Shown: positions 33,682 through 41,734 of the stretch, in pieces | How the letters are laid out: every line of letters begins with the position of its first letter | How positions within the stretch are numbered: position 1 is the first letter of the stretch | NCBI RefSeq assembly: GCF_008039565.1 | Contig: NZ_VDUX01000004.1 | Location: 248,001 to 312,000, forward strand | DNA length: 64,000 bases | DNA from: Aeromicrobium terrae | Lineage (GTDB): Bacteria; Actinomycetota; Actinomycetes; Propionibacteriales; Nocardioidaceae | Direction: 5' to 3' | Notes under the pieces: model-generated | Told to the model about the DNA's origin: nothing | The model's database searches: none | What the model saw: only the letters and a program-made list of their open reading frames with translations | Program-made: the position numbers and the translations under genes

Positions 33682-34439
33682 GGACGGTCGTCGTCAGCGG
33701 TGCCGCCAGCGGGATCGGCGCCGCGACCACGGCGCTGCTCCGGGACCAGGGCGACCGCGTCATCACCGTCGACCAGCGTGACGCCGACGTCGTCGCCGAC
33801 CTCTCGACCGTCGCGGGACGGGGCGAAGCGGTGGCCGCCGTCCAGGAGCTGACCGACGTCGTCCACGGCGTCGTGCCGTGCGCCGGCGTGGCCGGGCTGA
33901 CCGGGGTCGACCCGGCGCTCGTGGTGTCGGTGAACTACTTCGGCGCCGTCGAGCTGGTGCGCGGGCTGCGGCCGCAGCTCGCCGCGGCCGACGGCGCGAG
34001 CGTCGTGCTGCTCGCGTCGAACTCGATCACCTGCCAGCCCGGCTGGCGCGAGTCCGTCGCCGACCTCTGCCTCGCCGACGACGAGGCCGCCGCCCGCGCC
34101 GACGCCGCGCAGACCGAAGCCGTCCACGTCTACCCCGCGACGAAGGCCGCACTCGCCCGCTGGGCCCGGCGCGAGGGCGTGACGGAGGACTGGATCGGCC
34201 AGGGCATCCGGCTCAACGCCGTCGCCCCCGGGATGATCGCGACCCCCATGACGGACCAGCTGCGCGAGGACCCCGAGCTCGGCGTCTTCGCCGACGTCTA
34301 CCCCACCGCCGTCGCCCGCCCCGGCCGCCCCGAGGAGATCGCCGCCCTGATCGGCTTCCTGCTGTCGGACGCCAGCAGCCTGATGGTCGGCTCCGTCGTC
34401 TACGCCGACGGCGGCACCGACGCGATCATGAACCCGTGA
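33678..34439 (+). CDS. Short-chain dehydrogenase/reductase
   Basis: 253 residues: VVSGAASGIGAATTALLRDQG and VITVDQRDADVVADL (NAD-preferring Asp), a Ser in LLASNSITC, YPATKAALARWAR with Tyr and Lys, and VAPGMIATPMT. The 40-residue insertion between Ser and Tyr resembles the 3-alpha-hydroxysteroid dehydrogenase/carbonyl reductase subgroup. ATG 33678 overlaps the preceding stop. It is followed by a REP array. Confidence 0.85.
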   Translation: MRTVVVSGAASGIGAATTALLRDQGDRVITVDQRDADVVADLSTVAGRGEAVAAVQELTDVVHGVVPCAGVAGLTGVDPALVVSVNYFGAVELVRGLRPQLAAADGASVVLLASNSITCQPGWRESVADLCLADDEAAARADAAQTEAVHVYPATKAALARWARREGVTEDWIGQGIRLNAVAPGMIATPMTDQLREDPELGVFADVYPTAVARPGRPEEIAALIGFLLSDASSLMVGSVVYADGGTDAIMNP

Positions 34440-34449
34440 CCCACCCACC

Positions 34450-34922
34450 GGTGGTCGAGTAGCGGAGGCCGCCCGCGGCCGACGCGTATCGAGACCACGC
34501 CTGGCGTCAAGTGGTCTCGATACACCTCCAGCTCGCTGGCGCTCGCGGAGGCACTCGACCACCGGTCATTGGGCCTGTCGACATGACCTTGCGTCACGTC
34601 CTTTCGACAAGCTCAAGGCCCGTGGCTCACCCCAGCCTCGGTGGTCGCCGACGCGTATCGAGACCACGCCTGGCGTCAGGTGGTCTCGATACACCTCCAG
34701 CTCGCTGGCGCTCGCGGGCGCACTCGACCACCGGTCATTGGGCCTGTCGACATGACCTTGCGTCACGTCCTTTCGACAAGCTCAAGGCCCGTGGCTCGCC
34801 TCAGCCTCGGTGGTCGAGTAGCGGAGGCCGCCCGCGGCCGACGCGTATCGAGACCACGCCTGGCGTCAAGTGGTCTCGATACACCTCCAGCTCGCTGGCG
34901 CTCGCGGAGGCACTCGACCACC
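34450..34922. repeat. REP-type repeat array 1 (no gene in 34440-34930)
   Basis: About 470 bases without a credible gene. Units in order: module A (from 34450), module B (from 34511), a CATTGGGCCTGTCGACATGA spacer, core TTTCGACAAGCTCAAGGCCC, a shortened module A (34640), module B again (34680), the spacer and core again, full module A (34810) and module B (34870). Spacings between B copies are about 169 and 190. ORFs here are translations of the repeats only. Confidence 0.88.
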
Positions 34923-34930
34923 GAGCTGCG

Positions 34931-35374
34931 TCAGCGGGACTCGACGTACTTCTTCAGACCCTTGGTGCCGGTGTCGAGGGCGCCCTTGAGGACGCGCTTG
35001 AGGATGAAGCCGGGGAGCGGGACCTTGACGTCGACCTCGAGGTCGAGGTGCACGTGGGTGCCGCTGCCGGACGGGGTCAGCGTGTACGCGCCGTTCTGCT
35101 TCGACTGGAACGAGCTGGAGACGAGAGTCCAGGACACCGACCCGGGCTCGTCCCACGTGTAGTCGGTGACCTCCTCGTCGCTCATCCCGGCGGCGCTGAC
35201 CTTCGCGCGGACACGGTTGGGTCGTCCGTCGGGGTGCCGCGACTCGACCTCCGCCGACTGGTGCGAGCCGGACCGCTCGGGGAGGTCCTCGACCGCCGCG
35301 ATCGCGTCCAGGACCTGCTCAGGGGTCGCGTCGATGTCGATGTCACTGCTGCCGCTGACTGCCACGCGCGTCAC
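34931..35374 (-). CDS. SRPBCC-fold (polyketide cyclase/START-like) protein
   Basis: A 147-residue SRPBCC small-ligand-binding protein: SGSSDIDIDATPEQVLDAIAAVEDLP at the start, WTLVSSSFQSKQNGAYTLTPSGSGTHVHLDLEVDVKV in the core, and a C-terminal helix VLKGALDTGTKGLKKYV. Such proteins bind hydrophobic molecules. GTG start overlaps the TetR stop (GTGA). Last gene of a four-gene operon; its end touches REP array 1. Confidence 0.85.
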   Translation of the reverse strand: MTRVAVSGSSDIDIDATPEQVLDAIAAVEDLPERSGSHQSAEVESRHPDGRPNRVRAKVSAAGMSDEEVTDYTWDEPGSVSWTLVSSSFQSKQNGAYTLTPSGSGTHVHLDLEVDVKVPLPGFILKRVLKGALDTGTKGLKKYVESR

Positions 35375-35985
35375 CGTACTCCGCTGACGCGGGTCCCGAG
35401 GGCGGGTTGCAGCCAGCGACCGACGAACGCGCGGAGCTCGTCGGGCGACCGCGGCGTCGCCGGCGGGTGCTGCAGGAACGAGACCATCAGCCGCATCATC
35501 AGCTCGGCGAGGTCGTCGAGCTCGTCGTCGCCGATGCCGAACGCCGACCAGTCGAGCGAGAGGTTCCGCAGGATCCGTGAGCCGAGCTCGACGCCCACGG
35601 CCGACGTGACGCCGTGGCCGAACAGGCTCTGGTCGTCGGCCTCGAGCAGGATGCCGATTCGCGGGTCCTTCGGGATCTCCCGCAACGAGAACAGCATCGA
35701 CTCGGTGAACACGTCGAGCGGCGTCTCGGCCGACGCGAGGTGCGCCTCCATCCGGGCGACGAAGTCGGCGGCGCCGGTCTCCGCGACGGCGGTGAGCAGG
35801 TCGGTCAGGTTCGGGAAGTAGCGGTAGACGGTCTGCCGGGTGACGCCCACCTCGGCAGCGACGTCGGACAGCGTCGTCTTCGGCACCCCCATCCGCGCGA
35901 TGCACCGCGTCGCCGCGTCGATCAACCGCTCGCGCGCCAGCTCCTCGGTGCGCGGCGGGTCGCCCTGCCAGCCGTGGTGCCCCAT
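35371..35985 (-). CDS. TetR-family regulator inside a four-gene operon
   Basis: A 204-residue TetR protein: ERLIDAATRCIARMGVPKTTLSDVAAEVGVTRQTVYRYFPNLTDLL is a complete DNA-binding domain (about 17-65). Its start overlaps the membrane protein stop (TGATG) and its stop overlaps the SRPBCC start, so it is translated with its presumed targets. A long palindrome at 38544-38576 in front of the first gene is the best candidate operator, implying autoregulation. Confidence 0.88.
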   Translation of the reverse strand: MGHHGWQGDPPRTEELARERLIDAATRCIARMGVPKTTLSDVAAEVGVTRQTVYRYFPNLTDLLTAVAETGAADFVARMEAHLASAETPLDVFTESMLFSLREIPKDPRIGILLEADDQSLFGHGVTSAVGVELGSRILRNLSLDWSAFGIGDDELDDLAELMMRLMVSFLQHPPATPRSPDELRAFVGRWLQPALGTRVSGVR

Positions 35986-37079
35986 CAGGCGGTCACCGGC
36001 ACGCGCCGCCGGGTCCGGTACAGCGCGACGAGCACGGCCGTCGACGCGACGAAGCACGCGATGACGTACCAGCCGCTGCCGATCGGGGTGCCCTCGACCG
36101 TCAGGCCGTCCGCCGCGTCGAGGAAGTCCGGCAGCGCGGACAGCCAGAACACGGCGTGCGCCACGAGGAACGCGGCCGGGAAGATCGCGGCGAACCGGCT
36201 GAGCGGCTCGGTCGCCGGTTCGCGCGCGTCGCGGAACAGCAGCCAGCCGCCGACCAGCCACACCAGGCCGAGCTCGATGCCGATCACCCACGCCTGGGCC
36301 GTGTGGTTCGGGGAGTCGCCGCCGAAGATCCCCGACGGGATGCCGCCGACCAGCATGCCGAGCGGAGTGAGCACGCCGGCCACGACGGTGCGCCAGGCGA
36401 TGGACCCGCCGGACCGCTGCTTCCCGTCGCCCACCAGCCGGAGCACGAGGTAGGTCATGAACGCCAGCGAGACCGACGCGAACAGCAGCATGCTCGTCAT
36501 CGGCACCGAGGCGAACATCGGGTGGCTGACGTCCTGGTTGTCGTCGTTCCATGCCCACCACTTCAGCTGCGGGCCGAGGTGGTCGAAGATCTCGTAGAAC
36601 ACCTGCGAGACGAACGCGACGCACACGGCGCCGACGAGCGGGCCGCGCCGGGCGAAGATCCCGAACCCGCGCACCACCTCGTACGCGAGCGCGGTGATCG
36701 CCGGGTAGAACGCCACGATGTACAGCGGCAGCCGGTCGTACATGAACTGCACCGTGAACTCGTTGTGGGCGAAGATGAAGCCGTAGATGTCGTCGAGGCC
36801 GAACCACTCCGGGAAGTACAGGGGCGGCTCGGTGACGGCCAGGTAGCAGAGCGACGCGAACCAGAGCGCGAGGTTGATCGGGTCGCCCTGGCGGTAGCGG
36901 CGCACGGCGTGGACGAGCGCGAAGATCGCGCCACCGATGATCAGCACCTCGAGCACCGGCTGGGTCCAGCTGTAGAGGTCGAACGGGTCCCGCACCGAGA
37001 CGACGGTGCTCACGTCGTGGCAGCTGAAGCCGAGCTGCTGGGTCAGGGCGTCGGCGGCGTCGTCGCAGGTGGCGCTCAC
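35985..37079 (-). CDS. Polytopic membrane protein, about nine TM segments
   Basis: 364 residues that I do not recognise. Hydrophobic segments lie near 43-62, 69-88, 117-139, 146-167, 193-218, 232-254, 262-283, 297-320 and 336-356. Conspicuous conserved-looking features in the loops are TEPPLYFPEWFGLDD, YEIFDHLGPQLKWWAWN and GGIPSGIFGGDSPNH. Acidic and aromatic residues near membrane ends could form an active site or pore. It is coupled to the FAD enzyme (four-base overlap) and to TetR, suggesting a membrane partner of that enzyme or an exporter. Confidence 0.75.
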   Translation of the reverse strand: MSATCDDAADALTQQLGFSCHDVSTVVSVRDPFDLYSWTQPVLEVLIIGGAIFALVHAVRRYRQGDPINLALWFASLCYLAVTEPPLYFPEWFGLDDIYGFIFAHNEFTVQFMYDRLPLYIVAFYPAITALAYEVVRGFGIFARRGPLVGAVCVAFVSQVFYEIFDHLGPQLKWWAWNDDNQDVSHPMFASVPMTSMLLFASVSLAFMTYLVLRLVGDGKQRSGGSIAWRTVVAGVLTPLGMLVGGIPSGIFGGDSPNHTAQAWVIGIELGLVWLVGGWLLFRDAREPATEPLSRFAAIFPAAFLVAHAVFWLSALPDFLDAADGLTVEGTPIGSGWYVIACFVASTAVLVALYRTRRRVPVTA

Positions 37080-38533
37080 GAGGCTGCCTTCGGCGTGTAG
37101 TCGTCAGCCGGCGGGTCCTGCATCGGGTCGAAGCCGTACGGGATGGTCGTGCGCCCGAGCCTGGACCGCACCACCTGGCGGGCCAGGCCGTAGAGGACGC
37201 GCGGGCTGCGGAACATGTCGCCCAGCGACTCGTCGAGGTTGAAGACCTTGGCGAAGTGCTCGTCGATGACGTCGTCCTCGCGCGCGGCGCTGGTGATGAG
37301 CTGGAACGCCTTGCCGCCGGCGTAGGTGGAGAGGCGCTGCCGCCAGCGCGACACCGTCTCGGTGCCCTCGCCGCACTCGTACCCCTGGTCGCGCGCCATC
37401 GCCATCGTCCACGGCACCTTGAGCAGCGCGACCTGGTCCTTGGTGAACCGCTGGGCGAAGCCGCGGTCGAGCGTCGGCACCTTCTCCAGCGACTGCTTGA
37501 GCAGCACGGCCGACATCGATGCCGAGCTCATCCCCTGCGCGTAGAACGGGTTGAACGCGCAGATCGAGTCACCGACGAACACCAGCCCGGCCGGGCCGTT
37601 GACCTTGTCGAAGCGACGCCACACGTTGCCGGTGGAGCGGGTCAGGTGCACCTCCGACGTCGGCGTGCTCTGCTCCATCGCCGCCGCGAACAGCGGCGTG
37701 CGCAGCCGCTTGGCCGAGAGGGTGAAGTCCTCGACGGTGCGCGGCATGTCCAGGCCCCACGAGCCCATGCAGGCGATGGCGCGGTTGCCGTCGATCGGGA
37801 AGAAGTTGGAGAGGTAGGAGTGCTCGTCGGGCTTGTCCGGGCTCGGGTCGAGCGTCGGCATGATCACGATGTGCTTCCACCACCACGACTCCGGCCGCTC
37901 CTCCTCGGACGGCAGGTCGTACCAGCGCGAGATGTACGTGACCTTCGCGTCGAGCGTCTTGACCGGCGGCTCGGCCCACCCCTTCTCGGCGAGCCACGAC
38001 ATCACCGACGACCCGCGGCCGAGCGCGTCGACGACGAGGTCGGCGGCGATCCGCTCCTGCAGGTCCGAGCCCTGCTGCAGCAGCACGCCGGTGACCGACC
38101 CCTGGTCGAGGTCCAGTCCCTGCACCGTGACGTCCTCGCGGATCGTCACGTTGGGCAGCGCTCGCACCTTGTCGCGCAGCACCCGCTCGATGAGCACGCG
38201 GGACGTGTAGATCATCGTCATCGCCGACGCCTTGCGCGCTGCCCAGCCGTCCTCGTTGAGGTAGGCGGCGTCGAGCGACGGGTTCAGCAGCATCCCGCCG
38301 CCGGCGATCAGGTCGTCCTCGAACCCGGGGAACAGCTCGTTGATGGCGCGCCGGCCGCTGTTGAGCATGAAGTGCGGGTGCTTGCTCTGGGGCACGCCGC
38401 GCCGGTGCTGCGCGTCCGGCGGGAGGACGTCGCGCTCGAGCACGACCACCTCGTCGAAGTGCCGCGCGAGCGCTCCGGCGGCGCACAGCCCCGCCACGCT
38501 TCCCCCGAGGACCACCGCTGACCTGCCGAGCAT
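37076..38533 (-). CDS. FAD-dependent oxidoreductase (monooxygenase/halogenase-like fold)
   Basis: 485 residues. The N-terminal dinucleotide-binding motif AVVLGGSVAGLCAAGALA is followed by VVVLERD; the second FAD motif is LVFVGDSICAFNPFYAQGMS. This is the group I flavoprotein monooxygenase/geranylgeranyl-reductase-like plan. There is a DALGRGSSV segment in the DG-motif position but no FADH-halogenase WxWxIP motif. GAGGTG precedes the ATG. It heads the four-gene operon under a ten-base-arm palindrome. The substrate is unknown; a hydrophobic terpenoid or steroid is likely given the SRPBCC partner (inference). Confidence 0.82.
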   Translation of the reverse strand: MLGRSAVVLGGSVAGLCAAGALARHFDEVVVLERDVLPPDAQHRRGVPQSKHPHFMLNSGRRAINELFPGFEDDLIAGGGMLLNPSLDAAYLNEDGWAARKASAMTMIYTSRVLIERVLRDKVRALPNVTIREDVTVQGLDLDQGSVTGVLLQQGSDLQERIAADLVVDALGRGSSVMSWLAEKGWAEPPVKTLDAKVTYISRWYDLPSEEERPESWWWKHIVIMPTLDPSPDKPDEHSYLSNFFPIDGNRAIACMGSWGLDMPRTVEDFTLSAKRLRTPLFAAAMEQSTPTSEVHLTRSTGNVWRRFDKVNGPAGLVFVGDSICAFNPFYAQGMSSASMSAVLLKQSLEKVPTLDRGFAQRFTKDQVALLKVPWTMAMARDQGYECGEGTETVSRWRQRLSTYAGGKAFQLITSAAREDDVIDEHFAKVFNLDESLGDMFRSPRVLYGLARQVVRSRLGRTTIPYGFDPMQDPPADDYTPKAAS

Positions 38534-38543
38534 CGGCGCACCT

Positions 38544-38576
38544 CATTCATACAGATTTTCCGCGTGTGTATGAATG
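38544..38576. promoter_or_regulatory. TetR-type operator before the FAD-oxidoreductase operon
   Basis: CATTCATACA (38544-38553) and its exact complement TGTATGAATG (38567-38576) are separated by 13 bases. It lies 11 bases upstream of the oxidoreductase ATG. The AT-rich arms stand out in this GC-rich region. The presumed binder is the TetR protein encoded third in the operon. Confidence 0.75.
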
Positions 38577-38605
38577 TAGGGAGGTTGCCCGACCCTGTCA
38601 ACGGC

Positions 38606-39199
38606 CGTGGTCTCGATACGCGTCGGCGACCACCGAGGCTGGGGTGAGCCACGGTCCTTGAGCTTGTCGAAAGGACGTACGCAAGGTCATTTCGCCAAGC
38701 TCAATGACCGGTGGTCGAGTGCGCCCGCGAGCTGGGCGTGTATCGAGACCACCTGGCGTCAGACGTGGTCTCGATACGCGTCGGCCGCAGGCGGCCTCCG
38801 CTACTCGACCACCGAGGCTGAAGCGAACCACGGTCCTTGAGCTTGTCGAAAGGACGTGACGCAAGGTCATGTCGACAAGCTCAATGACCGGTGGTCGAGT
38901 GCGCCCGCGAGCGCCAGCGAGCTGGGCGTGTATCGAGACCACCTGGCGTCGGACGTGGTCTCGATACGCGTCGGCCGCAGGCGGCCTCCGCTACTCGACC
39001 ACCGAGGCTGAGGCGAACCACGGTCGAGTGCGCCCGCGAGCGCCAGCGAGCTGCGTGTATCGAGACCACCTGGCGTCGGACGTGGTCTCGATACGCGTCG
39101 GCCGCAGGCGGCCTCCGCTACTCGACCACCGAGGCTGAGGCGAGCCACGGACCTTGAGCTTGTCGAAAGGTCTCAGGTCATTTCGACAGGCTCAATGAC
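38606..39199. repeat. REP-type repeat array 2 (no gene in 38577-39203)
   Basis: About 590 bases made of the same modules as array 1 but in the opposite orientation: GTGGTCTCGATACGCGTCGG-type units begin near 38608, 38766, 38957 and 39081, with GGTGGTCGAGTGCGCCC units and TTGAGCTTGTCGAAAGGAC cores between. Unit spacing is irregular (about 158, 191, 124). No believable gene is present. Confidence 0.88.
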
Positions 39200-39203
39200 C
39201 GGG

Positions 39204-40352
39204 CTAGAGGCGCTCGAGGATGGTGACGTTGGCCTGGCCGCCGCCTTCGCACATGACCTGGAGGCCGTAGCGGCCGCCGGTGCGCTCGAGCTCGTTGAGC
39301 AGGGTGGTCATCAGGCGGGTGCCGGTGGCGCCGATCGGGTGGCCGAGCGCGATGCCGCCGCCGTTGACGTTGACCTTCTCGTGCGGGACGTCGAGCTCCT
39401 GCATCCAGGCCAGCACGACGGACGCGAAGGCCTCGTTGCACTCGAACAGGTCGATGTCGTCGACGCTCATGCCGGCCTTCGTCAGCGCGTGCTGCGTCGC
39501 GGTGATCGGGCCGGTGAGCATCCAGACCGGGTCGTCGGCGCGGACCGAGAGGTGGTGGACGCGGGCGCGCGGGGTGAGGCCGTGGTCCTTCACCGCCTGC
39601 TCCGACGCGACGAGCATCGCGCTCGCCCCGTCGCTGATCTGGGACGCGACGGCGGCGGTGATCCGGCCGCCGGGAGCCAACGGCTGCAACGCCGCCATCT
39701 TCTCCAGCGACGTCTCCCGCGGCGTCTCGTCGACGGCGAAGTCGCCGACGGGCGCGATCTGCGACTCGAACCGGCCGTCGGCGATCGCGGCCCGTGCCCG
39801 CTGGTGCGACGCCAGCGCGAACGCCTCCATGTCCTCGCGGCTGATGGCCCACTTCTCGGCGATCATCTCGGCGGAGCGGAACTGGCTGACCTCCTGGTCG
39901 CCGTACCGCGCGAGCCAGCCGGGTGACTCGGCGAACGGCGTCGTGAACCCGTACTGGTCGGCGACGAGCATCGCGGCGGAGATCGGGATGGCGCTCATGT
40001 TCTGCAGGCCGCCGGCGACGACGAGGTCCTGCGTCCCGGACATCACGCCCTGGGCGGCGAAGTGCACCGCCTGCTGCGACGACCCGCACTGGCGGTCGAT
40101 CGTCACGCCGGGCACGTGGTCGGGCAGCCCGGCCACCAGCCACGCGGTGCGCGCGACGTCGCCGGCCTGCGAGCCGATCGTGTCGCAGCAGCCCATGACG
40201 ACGTCGTCGACGGCGCCGGGGTCGATGCCCGTGCGGTCGACGAGCGCCTTCAGCACGTGGCCGCCGAGGTCGGCGGAGTGGACGGACGCGAGCGAGCCGC
40301 CGCGCTTGCCGACCGGCGTGCGGACGGCGTCGATGATGAATGCTTCAGCCAT
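39204..40352 (-). CDS. fadA6: Beta-ketoacyl-CoA thiolase FadA6
   Basis: A 382-residue thiolase with nucleophile Cys89 (DRQCGSSQQ), GHPIGATG His and late CEGGGQ Cys. FadA6 carries out a thiolysis in the catabolism of ring C/D remnants after IpdAB. It starts inside the kstR2 3' end (eight-base overlap). The order fadA6-kstR2-ipdF-fadE30 matches Rv3556c-Rv3557c-Rv3559c-Rv3560c. Its stop lies a few bases from REP array 2. Confidence 0.9.
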   Translation of the reverse strand: MAEAFIIDAVRTPVGKRGGSLASVHSADLGGHVLKALVDRTGIDPGAVDDVVMGCCDTIGSQAGDVARTAWLVAGLPDHVPGVTIDRQCGSSQQAVHFAAQGVMSGTQDLVVAGGLQNMSAIPISAAMLVADQYGFTTPFAESPGWLARYGDQEVSQFRSAEMIAEKWAISREDMEAFALASHQRARAAIADGRFESQIAPVGDFAVDETPRETSLEKMAALQPLAPGGRITAAVASQISDGASAMLVASEQAVKDHGLTPRARVHHLSVRADDPVWMLTGPITATQHALTKAGMSVDDIDLFECNEAFASVVLAWMQELDVPHEKVNVNGGGIALGHPIGATGTRLMTTLLNELERTGGRYGLQVMCEGGGQANVTILERL

Positions 40353-40938
40353 GTGAGGCGATCCCTTCGAGAAGGATGGAGAGGTACTGAGTGGCGACCT
40401 CGTCGGCCGACAGCTCGCCACCGGGGCGGTACCAGCTGACGGCGACCCAGACGGTGTCGCGGAGGAAGCGGTAGACGAGCTCGACGTCCAGGTCGGCGCG
40501 CAGCTCGCCGGCATCGACGGCCTCGCGGAGCAGCCCGGTCCAGAGCTTCTGGAAGCGCTTGTTCCGCTCGATGAGGTACGCGAACCGGTCGAACGTGGCG
40601 AGGAAGTCGGCGTCGTTCTGGAAGATCGCCACCTCGCTGTGGTGCGCGTCGATCGCGGCGAACGACGCGCGCACGACGGCGTCGAGCTTCTCCAGCGGCG
40701 AGCGGTCGCTCGCGACGATCTCGTCGTACTGGTCGAAGAGCTGCTGCTGGAACGTGTCGAGCAGCTCGTCGACCATCGACTCCTTGGAGTCGAAGTGGTG
40801 GTACAGCGAGCCGGAGAGGATGCCGGCCGCGTCGGCGATGTCGCGCACCGTGGTGTTGCGGAACCCACGCTCGGCGAACAGCTTCCCCGCAATGGCGAGG
40901 AGCTCGTCGCGGCGCGTCGTCGTCGAAGCCTCAGGCAT
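40345..40938 (-). CDS. kstR2: TetR-family repressor KstR2
   Basis: A 197-residue TetR protein: LLAIAGKLFAERGFRNTTVRDIADAAGILSGSLYHHFDSKESM is the HTH region (about 13-55). KstR2 represses HIP-catabolism genes and is released by HIP-CoA. Identity rests on position between fadA6 and ipdF, as for Rv3557c, and on sequence style. It overlaps both neighbours by eight bases. Candidate operators lie at 42901-42918 and 20965-20982. Confidence 0.9.
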   Translation of the reverse strand: MPEASTTTRRDELLAIAGKLFAERGFRNTTVRDIADAAGILSGSLYHHFDSKESMVDELLDTFQQQLFDQYDEIVASDRSPLEKLDAVVRASFAAIDAHHSEVAIFQNDADFLATFDRFAYLIERNKRFQKLWTGLLREAVDAGELRADLDVELVYRFLRDTVWVAVSWYRPGGELSADEVATQYLSILLEGIASHG

Positions 40939-41734
40939 GTTGGCTGCTCACGGAGACGACCTCGCCGGTCAGGTAGGTGGAGTAGTCGGACGCGAGGAAC
41001 ACCATCACGTTGGCCACCTCCCAGGGCTCGGCGGCCCGGCCGAACGCCTCGCGCTGCTTGAGCTCGGCCAGCAGCTCGTCGCTGGTGACCTTGGCGAGGA
41101 ACGGGTGCATGGCCAGCGACGGGGCGACGGCGTTGACGCGGATGCCGTGCGGGGCGACGTCGAGGGCAGCGCAGCGGGTGAGCGCCATGACGCCGGCTTT
41201 GGCCGCGGCGTAGTGCGCCTGGCCCTCCTGCGCCCGCCAGCCGATGACCGACGCGTTGTTCACGATGACGCCCTTCGTGCCGGCGTCGCGCATCCGGGTG
41301 CCGGCGGCGCGGATGCAGCGGAAGGTGCCGGTGAGCGTGATGTCGAGGACCTTCGACCACTCGTCGTCGGTCATCTCGAGGACGTCCGCGGTGCCGCCGA
41401 GGCCGGCGTTGTTGATCATCACGTCGACGCCGCCGTGCTCGTCGGCGAGGTCGAGCAGCGCCTGCACCTGCGCCTCGTCGGTGACGTCGACGACGAGCGA
41501 GTGCACCCGGTCGGCGCCGAACTCTGCACCGAGCGCCTCCTGTGCCTCGGCCAGCCGACGCTCGTGGGTGTCGCTGATGACCAGCGCCTTCGCACCCTCC
41601 TCGAGCGCGCGTCGGGCCACGGCGGCACCGATGCCGGCGCCGGCCGCCGCGGTGACAACGACGACCTTGCCCTTCAGCAGGTCGTGACCCGGCACGTAGT
41701 CGGGCGTGGACTGCTCGGGTCGCATCACACTCAC
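40931..41734 (-). CDS. ipdF: Short-chain dehydrogenase IpdF
   Basis: A 267-residue SDR: VVVTAAAGAGIGAAVARRALEEG (unusual AAAGAGIG cofactor loop), VDVTDEAQV, NNAGLGG, a Ser in VNNASVIGW and YAAAKAGV. In M. tuberculosis IpdF oxidises a hydroxylated HIP-CoA intermediate. GTG 41734 overlaps the fadE30 stop (GTGA); ATG 41725 is an alternative. Placement between fadE30 and kstR2 supports the call. Confidence 0.88.
   Translation of the reverse strand: MSVMRPEQSTPDYVPGHDLLKGKVVVVTAAAGAGIGAAVARRALEEGAKALVISDTHERRLAEAQEALGAEFGADRVHSLVVDVTDEAQVQALLDLADEHGGVDVMINNAGLGGTADVLEMTDDEWSKVLDITLTGTFRCIRAAGTRMRDAGTKGVIVNNASVIGWRAQEGQAHYAAAKAGVMALTRCAALDVAPHGIRVNAVAPSLAMHPFLAKVTSDELLAELKQREAFGRAAEPWEVANVMVFLASDYSTYLTGEVVSVSSQHA

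Noticed and set aside
34440-34930. Frames within REP array 1 considered as genes
   Set aside because: The encoded peptides are the repeats themselves and recur in array 2; no ribosome sites or family likeness.
37076-38533. FAD oxidoreductase as a flavin-dependent halogenase
   Set aside because: The WxWxIP signature is absent; only the general flavoprotein fold can be supported.
38606-39199. Repeat array considered as a CRISPR
   Set aside because: Units are 45-55 bases, in both orientations, irregularly spaced, without unique spacers and without cas genes.
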